Below are positions 1-5,209 of a DNA stretch of 9,299 bases, piece after piece. A program made the position numbers and the translations under genes. The stretch lies in the NCBI GenBank assembly GCA_025464025.1, contig JAODBP010000041.1, forward strand, positions 1-9,299, read 5' to 3'. Positions within the stretch are counted from its first letter, which is position 1; each line of letters starts with the position of its first letter. This stretch comes from Actinomycetes bacterium. GTDB taxonomy: Bacteria > Actinomycetota > Acidimicrobiia > Acidimicrobiales > CADCSY01. The notes under the pieces were generated by a model. The model saw nothing but the letters and a program-made list of their open reading frames with translations. It made no database searches and was not told where the DNA came from.

Positions 1-200
1 TCGGCCTCGGTGCCGACGTCGAGGTCAACCCGAGCGGTGGCCCGCTCACGGCGAACCCGATCATGGTCAGCGGGCTGATCCGCATCGGCGAGGCGTTCCG
101 CCAGATCAACGAGCACGGCAAGCACCGCACGGTCGGTCACGCGACGAGCGGACCGTGCCTGCAGCAGAACCTGGTCTGCGTCCTGGAAGGGGGCAAGTAA
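1..200 (+). CDS. ltp4: Thiolase-like lipid-transfer protein, C-terminal part (Ltp4-like, 5' truncated by window)
   Basis: Only the last 65 residues are present; the reading frame starts at base 3 and ends with TAA at 198-200. The tail has the thiolase C-terminal signature: VNPSGGPLTANPI, where classical thiolases have a GG...GHP active-site loop, followed by GLIRIGEAF and then HATSGPCLQQNLVCVLEG. The GHP histidine is replaced by the Asn of NPI, as in the actinobacterial Ltp3/Ltp4/Ltp2 subgroup of SCP-x-related proteins. The stop overlaps the next gene's ATG by one base (TAATG), so the two are co-translated and probably form a pair. The tail and the pairing with an Ltp3-like gene suggest Ltp4, needed in Rhodococcus for degrading C24-branched sterol side chains. 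That assignment rests on remembered family features, and the catalytic Cys region lies outside the window. Confidence 0.75.
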   Translation, partial: GLGADVEVNPSGGPLTANPIMVSGLIRIGEAFRQINEHGKHRTVGHATSGPCLQQNLVCVLEGGK

Positions 201-1369
201 TGGCTCACAAGCCCACTGCCATCGTCGGCGTCGGCCAGACGCACCACAAGACCCGCCGCTGGGACGTGTCGCTCGGCGGCCTCGTCCGTGAGGCGGCCTC
301 CCGCGCGCTCGAGGACGCCCAGATGGACTGGGACGACATCGACGCCATCGTGATCGGCAAGGCCCCCGACCTGTTCGAGGGCGTCATGAAGCCGGAGCTG
401 TACCTCAGCGACGCCCTCGGTGGGGCGGGCAAGCCGGTGTTCCGGGTGCACACGGCCGGCTCGGTCGGTGCCACCACCGGCATCGTCGCCGCCCACCACG
501 TCGAGACCGGCCGCCACAAGCGGGTCATGGCCGTCGCCTACCAGAAGCAGTCGGAGGGCAACGCCCAGTTCGCCCTCGGCTCCGGCAAGGGCGCCTCGCT
601 CGGCGCCGGTGGCGCGTTCGCCCCCTACATGCGGGCCTACATCCACCGCAGCGGCTCCCCGACGGACGTCGGGCCCATGGTGGCGGTCAAGGACCGCCAG
701 AACGCCATGAAGAACCCGTACGCCCACCTGAAGCTGGCCGACATCAGCCTCGAGACGGTGAAGGCCTCCCCGATGCTGTGGGACCCGATCCACTACCTCG
801 AGTCCTGCCCGTCGTCCGACGGTGCGTGCGCGGTCATCTTCGGTGACGAGGAGACCGGCAAGCAGGCGGAGAAGGCCGGCCGCACGCCGGCATGGGTCCT
901 CGCCACCGCGGTGCGCTCGGAGCCGTCGCAGTTCCCGGGCCGCGACCCGGTGCGCCCGCAGGGCGCCGTCGACTGCGCCACCGACCTGTACAAGCAGGCC
1001 GGCATCACCAACCCCCGGGAGCAGCTGGACTGCGCGGAGATCTACGTGCCGTTCTCCTGGCTCGAGCCGATGTGGCTCGAGGCCCACCTCATCGCCGACG
1101 AGGGCTCGGGCTGGAAGATGACCGAGAGCGGCGAGACCGCCCTCGGCGGCTCGTTCCCGGTCAACATGTCGGGCGGCGTGCTGTCGTCGAACCCGATCGG
1201 CGCCTCCGGGCTCCTGCGGGTCGCCGAGGCGGCCCTCCAGGTCCGGGGCCTCGCCGGCGAGCACCAGGTCGATGGGGCCAACGTCGCCCTGGGCCAGGCC
1301 TACGGCGCGGCCAACCAGTACTTCTCGATGGCGATCGTGGCCAACAGCCTCGACCCGTTCGGCAAGTAG
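200..1369 (+). CDS. ltp3: Thiolase-fold lipid-transfer protein, Ltp3-like, without the thiolase nucleophile
   Basis: This 389-residue protein has the thiolase fold. ATG 200 overlaps the previous TAA (TAATG) and the protein opens with the typical strand MAHKPTAIVGVGQT; an in-frame ATG at 155 lies inside the upstream gene and is less likely. Features seen: GKAPDLFEGVMKPEL (residues 53-67), VHTAGSVGATTG (83-94), CPSSDGACAVIFGDEE (203-218), EIYVPFSWLEPMWLEA (280-295), and NMSGGVLSSNPIGASGL (322-338). The usual nucleophilic Cys (C-x-S-G) is replaced by Ala/Gly near residues 86-87, the GHP His is Asn331, and the third-loop Cys is also missing. It is therefore unlikely to be a classical thiolase. 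The related Ltp2 proteins lack the same Cys and act as steroid retro-aldolases with a DUF35 partner. By family resemblance this is Ltp3, working with Ltp4 on C24-branched sterol side chains; the aldolase reaction is inferred. Confidence 0.85.
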   Translation: MAHKPTAIVGVGQTHHKTRRWDVSLGGLVREAASRALEDAQMDWDDIDAIVIGKAPDLFEGVMKPELYLSDALGGAGKPVFRVHTAGSVGATTGIVAAHHVETGRHKRVMAVAYQKQSEGNAQFALGSGKGASLGAGGAFAPYMRAYIHRSGSPTDVGPMVAVKDRQNAMKNPYAHLKLADISLETVKASPMLWDPIHYLESCPSSDGACAVIFGDEETGKQAEKAGRTPAWVLATAVRSEPSQFPGRDPVRPQGAVDCATDLYKQAGITNPREQLDCAEIYVPFSWLEPMWLEAHLIADEGSGWKMTESGETALGGSFPVNMSGGVLSSNPIGASGLLRVAEAALQVRGLAGEHQVDGANVALGQAYGAANQYFSMAIVANSLDPFGK

Positions 1370-1375
1370 CTCGAC

Positions 1376-1422
1376 CGTTCTGGGCACTTGTGGTCACCCA
1401 GTGACCGCAAGTGCCCAGAACG
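1376..1422. terminator. Long near-perfect inverted repeat (22-bp arms, 3-base loop)
   Basis: The arms are 1376-1397 and 1401-1422, with loop CCA at 1398-1400. Pairing is complete except for one T/G position (T1391 opposite G1407), which can still pair as U-G in RNA. The hairpin begins 7 bases after the Ltp3-like stop codon, so it may terminate that operon. It has no U-tract, which is common for actinobacterial terminators. The length and near-perfection of the arms also allow a dispersed palindromic repeat or a protein-binding site. Confidence 0.6.
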
Positions 1423-1441
1423 CTGCTCCCCCACCTGCTGC

Positions 1442-1485
1442 GGTCGGCTGAGGAAACTCCCAGGTTCGACTGAGGGGGCGTGGAG
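1442..1485 (+). promoter_or_regulatory. Four 11-bp phased repeats, candidate response-regulator binding array
   Basis: Read in steps of 11, the sequence gives GGTCGGCTGAG (1442-1452), GAAACTCCCAG (1453-1463), GTTCGACTGAG (1464-1474) and GGGGCGTGGAG (1475-1485). Units 1 and 3 agree at 9 of 11 positions and lie exactly two helical turns apart; every unit starts with G and ends in AG. An 11-bp period is the usual arrangement of OmpR/PhoB-type response-regulator sites. It lies 41-84 bases upstream of the FMN-binding protein start, in the only long gap before that operon. No regulator gene is visible nearby. A small CCGAC/GTCGG inverted repeat follows at 1488-1504, and I could not confidently place a -10/-35 promoter. 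Confidence 0.4.
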
Positions 1486-1525
1486 GGCCGACCGTCATCG
1501 TCGGAGGGGACAGGAGGTCCCCGAC

Positions 1526-2131
1526 ATGACGACTCCCCCCACCAACCCCCCGACGACACCGCCCACGACCACGACCCCGGCACCCCGGCCCCGGCCGACC
1601 CGCCGGAAGCCGGCACGCGGCGCCAAGGCCATCGCCCTCCTCTCCAGCGTGGCCGCGACCGGTGGCATCGGTGCCGCCCTGGCCCACGCCGAGGGCTCGG
1701 GGCTGACGTCCGTCGTCACCCAGGTGGCCAGCGCCTCCACCGCGGCCCCGGCCACCACGACGACGCCCTCGACCTCCTCGTCGACGGCCTCGGCGGGCGA
1801 CCCCACGACCACGACGAGCACGAGCGCGGCGGCCACGGCGACGAGCGGCGCCTACGTCGACGGCACCTGGACCGGTGGCGTGGCCACCATGCGCTACGGG
1901 CCGATGCAGGTCCAGGTGACGATCAGCGGGGCGAAGGTCACCGCGGTGACGGTGCTCCAGGAGCCGGGCGACGGCAAGAGCCAGCGCATCAACGCCCAGG
2001 CCGTCCCGATCCTCGAGTCCCAGGCCGTCGCGGCCCAGAGCGCCAACCTCGACGGCGTCTCCGGCGCCACGTACACGACCGTGAGCTACGAGGCGTCCCT
2101 GCAGTCGGCGCTCGACGCGGCGGCGCGGTGA
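1526..2131 (+). CDS. Exported FMN-binding domain protein with covalent flavinylation motif
   Basis: This 201-residue protein starts at ATG 1526, with AGGAGG at 1512-1517 eight bases upstream. Residues 2-30 are rich in Pro, Thr and Arg. Residues 25-55 look like a signal: TRRKPAR, a modest Ala/Gly-rich hydrophobic stretch at about 35-52, and a possible AHA cleavage site before Glu56. The twin Arg and low hydrophobicity suggest Tat export, but the consensus Phe/Leu is missing. A Thr/Ser-rich linker runs to about residue 108. The FMN_bind domain (about 109-201) starts YVDGTWTG and contains DGVSGAT (176-182). In this family the last Thr (T182) is joined to FMN by ApbE through a phosphoester bond. 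The haem membrane protein and ApbE follow directly with overlapping starts, so this is the outward-facing flavin electron carrier of a three-gene module. Its redox partner is unknown. Confidence 0.9.
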   Translation: MTTPPTNPPTTPPTTTTPAPRPRPTRRKPARGAKAIALLSSVAATGGIGAALAHAEGSGLTSVVTQVASASTAAPATTTTPSTSSSTASAGDPTTTTSTSAAATATSGAYVDGTWTGGVATMRYGPMQVQVTISGAKVTAVTVLQEPGDGKSQRINAQAVPILESQAVAAQSANLDGVSGATYTTVSYEASLQSALDAAAR

Positions 2132-2676
2132 TGGGCTGGCTCTACCTGACCCGGTCGTCGGGCATCGTCGCGCTGGTGCTCGCCGTCGCCGCCCTCGTCG
2201 GCGGCCTGTTCTTCTCGGCCCGGGCGACCGGCATCCGCCGCAAGCCGAACTGGTGGCTCGACCTCCACAACTGGCTCGGTGGCCTCACCCTGGTCTTCAC
2301 CGTGGTCCACGTCGTCGCCGCCTACCTCGACGTCAACAGCGGGATCGGGCTGGTCGCGGTGTTCGTGCCGATGACGGCGACCGGGTGGGCCTGGGGCATC
2401 ACGTGGGGCGTGCTCGCCACCTACGTCTTCGCCGCCGTCACCTTCACCTCGTGGCCCCGGAAGCGCCTCTCGCGCCGCACCTGGCTGGCCGTGCACCTGC
2501 TCTCCATCCCGGCCACGGTCGCCGCCGCCGGCCACGCCTGGATGGTCGGCGAGAGCCGCCCGTACCACTGGTTCCCCATGCTCCTCGCCCTCCTCGCCGG
2601 CCTGTCCGTCTACCCCGGTGTCCTCCGCCTGGCCCGGGTCCTGGAGCGGCGCCGACGGACGGCGGTGACAGCGTGA
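2131..2676 (+). CDS. Ferric-reductase-like transmembrane haem b protein
   Basis: This is a 181-residue integral membrane protein. ATG 2131 shares its A with the stop of the FMN-binding gene (TGATG), implying translational coupling. Hydrophobic segments lie at about 11-30, 48-66, 71-105 (one long or two short), 117-136 and 148-166. Two His pairs in helices 2 and 4, H46/H60 and H122/H135 (14 and 13 residues apart), match the bis-haem b ligands of the ferric reductase-like transmembrane domain family, which includes MsrQ and NOX-type cores. No cytoplasmic FAD/NAD(P)H domain is fused, so it must take electrons from the quinol pool or a separate reductase. The likely role is passing electrons across the membrane to the flavin on the upstream FMN_bind protein. 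The electron donor is inferred, not visible. The C-terminal tail is Arg-rich (about 167-177) and probably cytoplasmic. Confidence 0.85.
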   Translation: MGWLYLTRSSGIVALVLAVAALVGGLFFSARATGIRRKPNWWLDLHNWLGGLTLVFTVVHVVAAYLDVNSGIGLVAVFVPMTATGWAWGITWGVLATYVFAAVTFTSWPRKRLSRRTWLAVHLLSIPATVAAAGHAWMVGESRPYHWFPMLLALLAGLSVYPGVLRLARVLERRRRTAVTA

Positions 2677-3434
2677 TCCGCCGGGTCGAGCACCACATGG
2701 GCACCGTCGTGAGCGTCGCCGCCGACGGCGTCGACGAGGCGGACGTCGACGCCTTCTTCGCCCGGATCGGCGAGCTCGAGGGGCTGCTGAGCCGCTACCG
2801 GCCCGATTCCGAGATCTCCCGCATCGGCGCCGGTTCCCTGCACCCCGACGACGCCGACCGTGCGGTGCGGGAGGTGCTCGTGCGATGCGACGACCTGCGC
2901 CGCCGCACCAACGGCGACTTCGACCACCTGCCGGCTCCCGGCACCCTGGACGTCAACGCCCTGGCCAAGGGGTGGATCACCGAGGAGGCGGCGCTCCTCC
3001 TCCGGCGACCCGGCGCCGAGGTCCTCGTCAACGCCGGCGGCGACGTCCTCGCCACCCGCCGACCGGCCGACCGGCCGTGGCGCATCGGCATCCAGCACCC
3101 CCAGGTGCGCACCGCCGTGCTCGGCACCTTCGAGATCGACGCCGGCGCCGTCGCCACCTCCGGCGCCTACGAGCGGGGCGACCACATCCGCACCGTCGGC
3201 GGCCTCACCTCGGTGACCGTGGTGGGGCCCGACCTCGGCGAGGCCGATGCGCTCTCGACCGCGGCGTTCGCCGGCGGCGACCACCGACCCGGGTGGTGGG
3301 CCGACGTCGACCCCCGCTACGGGCTGCTGACGCTCGACGTCGCCGGGCGGCTCCGCTGGGCCGCCCCGGCCGTGGACCAAGGCATCCGCTGGTGCTGGCC
3401 CGAGACCTCCGAGCCCCGGGCGGTGGCCTCGTAG
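2673..3434 (+). CDS. apbE: FAD:protein FMN transferase (ApbE family)
   Basis: ApbE takes FMN from FAD and attaches it to a Ser/Thr of a target protein, needing Mg2+. The GTG start at 2673 overlaps the preceding TGA (GTGA), so the 253-residue protein begins MIRRVEHHMGTVVSV, which keeps the family MGT motif (9-11). Other ApbE hallmarks are SRYRPDSEISRIG (40-52), DVNALAKGW (93-101, the DLGGIAKG loop), VNAGGDV (119-125, N-GGD), ATSGAYERGDHI (161-172), and EADALSTAAF (190-199, the ADALATA metal/FAD site). It is shorter than the typical 300-350 residues because there is no signal peptide or lipobox. It therefore probably works in the cytoplasm, unlike lipoprotein ApbEs. Its substrate is almost certainly the DGVSGAT Thr182 of the FMN_bind protein encoded two genes upstream. 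Confidence 0.92.
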   Translation: MIRRVEHHMGTVVSVAADGVDEADVDAFFARIGELEGLLSRYRPDSEISRIGAGSLHPDDADRAVREVLVRCDDLRRRTNGDFDHLPAPGTLDVNALAKGWITEEAALLLRRPGAEVLVNAGGDVLATRRPADRPWRIGIQHPQVRTAVLGTFEIDAGAVATSGAYERGDHIRTVGGLTSVTVVGPDLGEADALSTAAFAGGDHRPGWWADVDPRYGLLTLDVAGRLRWAAPAVDQGIRWCWPETSEPRAVAS

Positions 3435-3464
3435 TTCGTGGGACGGCGCCGGACCTGCGAGAAT

Positions 3465-3479
3465 CTGACGGAACGTCAG
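3465..3479. promoter_or_regulatory. Perfect palindrome, candidate TetR-type operator of the DUF35-thiolase-dehydrogenase operon
   Basis: The sequence CTGACG-GAA-CGTCAG is a perfect 6-bp inverted repeat with a 3-base spacer. It ends one base before the AGGAGG ribosome site (3481-3486) of the DUF35 gene, where a bound repressor would block transcription. A weak -10-like GAGAAT (3459-3464) abuts it, and a poor -35-like TTCGTG (3435-3440) lies 18 bases further up. TetR-family regulators control many actinobacterial acyl-CoA degradation genes, usually from such palindromes. It does not match the mycobacterial KstR (AAC..GTT) or KstR2 (CAAG..CTTG) motifs as I know them. The regulator itself is not in the window. 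Confidence 0.5.
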
Positions 3480-3493
3480 TAGGAGGCCTGCGC

Positions 3494-3931
3494 ATGCCCG
3501 TCCCCGCCATCGAGGGGTGGTTCACGACCGACGACGAGCCCCGCCTGCTCGGGAGCAGCTGCACCACGTGCGGCACCGTCTTCTTCCCGAAGATCGGTAC
3601 TTCAGAGGGCACGGGGGGCTTCTGCCGGAACCCGGCGTGCCGGGGCCGGGAGTTCACCGAGACCCCGCTGTCGCGCCGGGGCAAGGTCTGGAGCTACACC
3701 GACGCCCAGTACCAGCCGCCGCCGCCGTACATCTCCTCCACCGACCCGTACGTGCCGTTCACGCTGGCCGCAGTCGAACTGGCCGACGAGCAGCTCGTGG
3801 TGCTGGGCCAGCTGGCCGACGGCTTCACCGTCGACGACATCGAGGTCGGCACCGAGGTCGAGCTGGTCATCGAGCCCCTCTACGAGCTCGACGGCGAGAC
3901 CCACCTCATCTACAAGTGGAAGCCATGCTGA
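3494..3931 (+). CDS. DUF35 zinc-ribbon/OB-fold protein, partner of the adjacent thiolase
   Basis: This is a 145-residue protein. ATG 3494 has AGGAGG at 3481-3486, seven bases upstream. The N-terminal part holds a rubredoxin-like zinc ribbon with Cys23-x2-Cys26 and Cys44-x4-Cys49. The OB-fold follows, from RRGKVWSYTDAQYQPPPPY (61-79) through FTLAAVELADEQLVVLGQL (89-107) to VGTEVELVIEPL (118-129). Such proteins (the DUF35 family, including the C-terminal half of ChsH2) bind thiolase-fold partners. In the sterol pathway, the DUF35 part of ChsH2 is required for activity of the aldolase Ltp2. The next gene encodes an SCP-x-like thiolase, which makes that protein the natural partner. It has no enzymatic motif of its own and probably supports acyl-CoA binding or complex assembly. 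It is first in its operon, directly behind the candidate operator. Confidence 0.88.
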   Translation: MPVPAIEGWFTTDDEPRLLGSSCTTCGTVFFPKIGTSEGTGGFCRNPACRGREFTETPLSRRGKVWSYTDAQYQPPPPYISSTDPYVPFTLAAVELADEQLVVLGQLADGFTVDDIEVGTEVELVIEPLYELDGETHLIYKWKPC

Positions 3932-4026
3932 TGGTCTCGCTCGCAAGCTCGCTCCACGCCGGCTGCTCGCTGGCGCTCCCGACGCCGGATGGCGGCCAGT
4001 CGCCCTTGGAGGCTCTCGATGAGTAA
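3931..4026 (+). CDS. Possible 31-codon small ORF bridging DUF35 and thiolase genes
   Basis: An ATG overlaps the DUF35 stop (TGATG) and opens a frame of 31 residues whose TAA lies just inside the next gene, so it would link the two by translational coupling. The peptide begins MVSLASSLHAGCSLALPTP and is acidic at its end (LEALDE). There is no clear ribosome site. The same 87 bases carry three CTCGCT copies (3936, 3948 and 3966), spaced 12 and 18 bases, so this may instead be a repeat-derived intergenic spacer. The downstream gene has its own strong GGAGG and does not need the coupling. No homologue is recognised; this is a tentative call. Confidence 0.2.
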   Translation: MVSLASSLHAGCSLALPTPDGGQSPLEALDE

Positions 4027-5209
4027 CGACGTCGCCGTCCTCGGGGTCGGCATGCACCAGTGGGGCAAGTGGGGCAGGAACTTCGTCGAGTACGGGATCG
4101 ACGCCGCCCTCGCCGCCCTCGACGACGCCGGGGTCGACTGGCAGGACGTGCAGTTCGTGGCCGGCGGCGAGACCGTCCGCAACGGCTACCCCGGCTACGT
4201 CGCCGGCGCCACGTTCGTCCAGGCCCTGGGCTGGAACGGTGCCCGCGTCTCCTCCAGCTACGCGGCCTGCGCCTCGGGCGCCACCGCCCTCGAGTCGGCC
4301 CGCACCCGGATCCTCGCCGGCATGTGCGACGTGGCCCTCGTCATCGGCGCCGACACCACGCCCAAGGGCTTCCTGGCCCCCACCGCGGGCGAGCGCTGGG
4401 ACGACCCCGACTGGCTGCGCTTCCGCCTCATCGGCGCCACCAACCCGGCCTACTTCGCCCTCTCGGCCCGCCGCCGCATGGACCTCTACGGGGCCACCAC
4501 CAGCGACTTCGCCAAGGTCAAGGTCAAGAACGCCAAGCACGGGCTCAACAACCCGTACGCCCGCTACCGCAAGGAGGTGACCGAGGAGGAGATCCTCGCC
4601 TCGCCCATGGTGGCCGACCCCTTGCACCTGCTCGACATCTGCGCCACCTCCGACGGGGCCGCCGCCATCGTCCTCACCTCGCTCGACTACGCCCGCAAGA
4701 AGGGCGTGTCCAACCCGGTGCGGGTGCGGGCCATCTCCACCGTCACGCCCCAGTTCCCGAACGCCATCATCGAGATGCCGAACTTCGCCACCGACTCGGC
4801 CGTGGCCATGGCCGCCCCCGAGCTCACGTTCATGGACTCGATCGCCCACGCCGCCTACGAGGAGGCCGGCATCGGCCCCGAGGACGTGAGCGTGGCCGAG
4901 GTCTACGACCTGTCGACCGCCCTCGAGCTCGACTGGTACGAGCACATCGGGCTGTGCAAGCAGGGCGAGGCCGAGAAGCTCCTGAACGACGGCGACACCA
5001 CCCTCGGCGGGCGGGTGCCGGTCAACACCTCCGGCGGCCTGGCCTGCTTCGGCGAGGCCGTCCCGGCCCAGGCCCTGGCCCAGGTGTGCGAGATCACGTG
5101 GCAGCTCCGCGGCACGGCCGAGGGCCGCCAGGTCGAGGGGGCGTCGGTGGGCGTCACCGCCAACAAGGGGCTGTTCGGCCACGGCTCGTCGGTCCTGCTC
5201 TCCACCTGA
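4019..5209 (+). CDS. SCP-x-like thiolase / lipid-transfer protein with nucleophilic Cys
   Basis: This is a 396-residue thiolase-fold protein. The ATG at 4019 is preceded by GGAGG (4008-4012) with a 6-base spacer and gives the typical opening MSNDVAVLGVGMHQWGK; an upstream ATG at 3989 lacks such a site. The nucleophile is present: SSYAACASGATALES (79-93), Cys84. Also seen are ICATSDGAAAIVLTS (207-221), VAEVYDLSTALELDWYE (292-308), VNTSGGLACFGEAVP (335-349) and WQLRGTAEGRQVEGA (361-375), which resemble the SCP-x thiolase domain. The usual GHP motif reads GEA (344-346), so the classical second-site His is replaced. It probably cleaves a 3-oxoacyl-CoA or does an Ltp-type side-chain cleavage together with the upstream DUF35 protein. 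The exact substrate, perhaps a sterol side-chain CoA ester, is inferred from neighbours. Its stop overlaps the dehydrogenase ATG (TGATG). Confidence 0.85.
   Translation: MSNDVAVLGVGMHQWGKWGRNFVEYGIDAALAALDDAGVDWQDVQFVAGGETVRNGYPGYVAGATFVQALGWNGARVSSSYAACASGATALESARTRILAGMCDVALVIGADTTPKGFLAPTAGERWDDPDWLRFRLIGATNPAYFALSARRRMDLYGATTSDFAKVKVKNAKHGLNNPYARYRKEVTEEEILASPMVADPLHLLDICATSDGAAAIVLTSLDYARKKGVSNPVRVRAISTVTPQFPNAIIEMPNFATDSAVAMAAPELTFMDSIAHAAYEEAGIGPEDVSVAEVYDLSTALELDWYEHIGLCKQGEAEKLLNDGDTTLGGRVPVNTSGGLACFGEAVPAQALAQVCEITWQLRGTAEGRQVEGASVGVTANKGLFGHGSSVLLST

Noticed and set aside
1526..1850. Thr/Pro codon repeats in the FMN-binding gene as a tandem repeat array
   Set aside because: The acg/acc runs encode an ordinary Thr/Pro-rich N-terminus and linker without a fixed repeat unit.
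3602..5182. A 526-codon open frame on the minus strand opposite the DUF35 and thiolase genes
   Set aside because: Its residues are low-complexity Gly/Val/Asp/His/Arg with no motif. It is a by-product of high GC and strong third-position bias in the real plus-strand genes.
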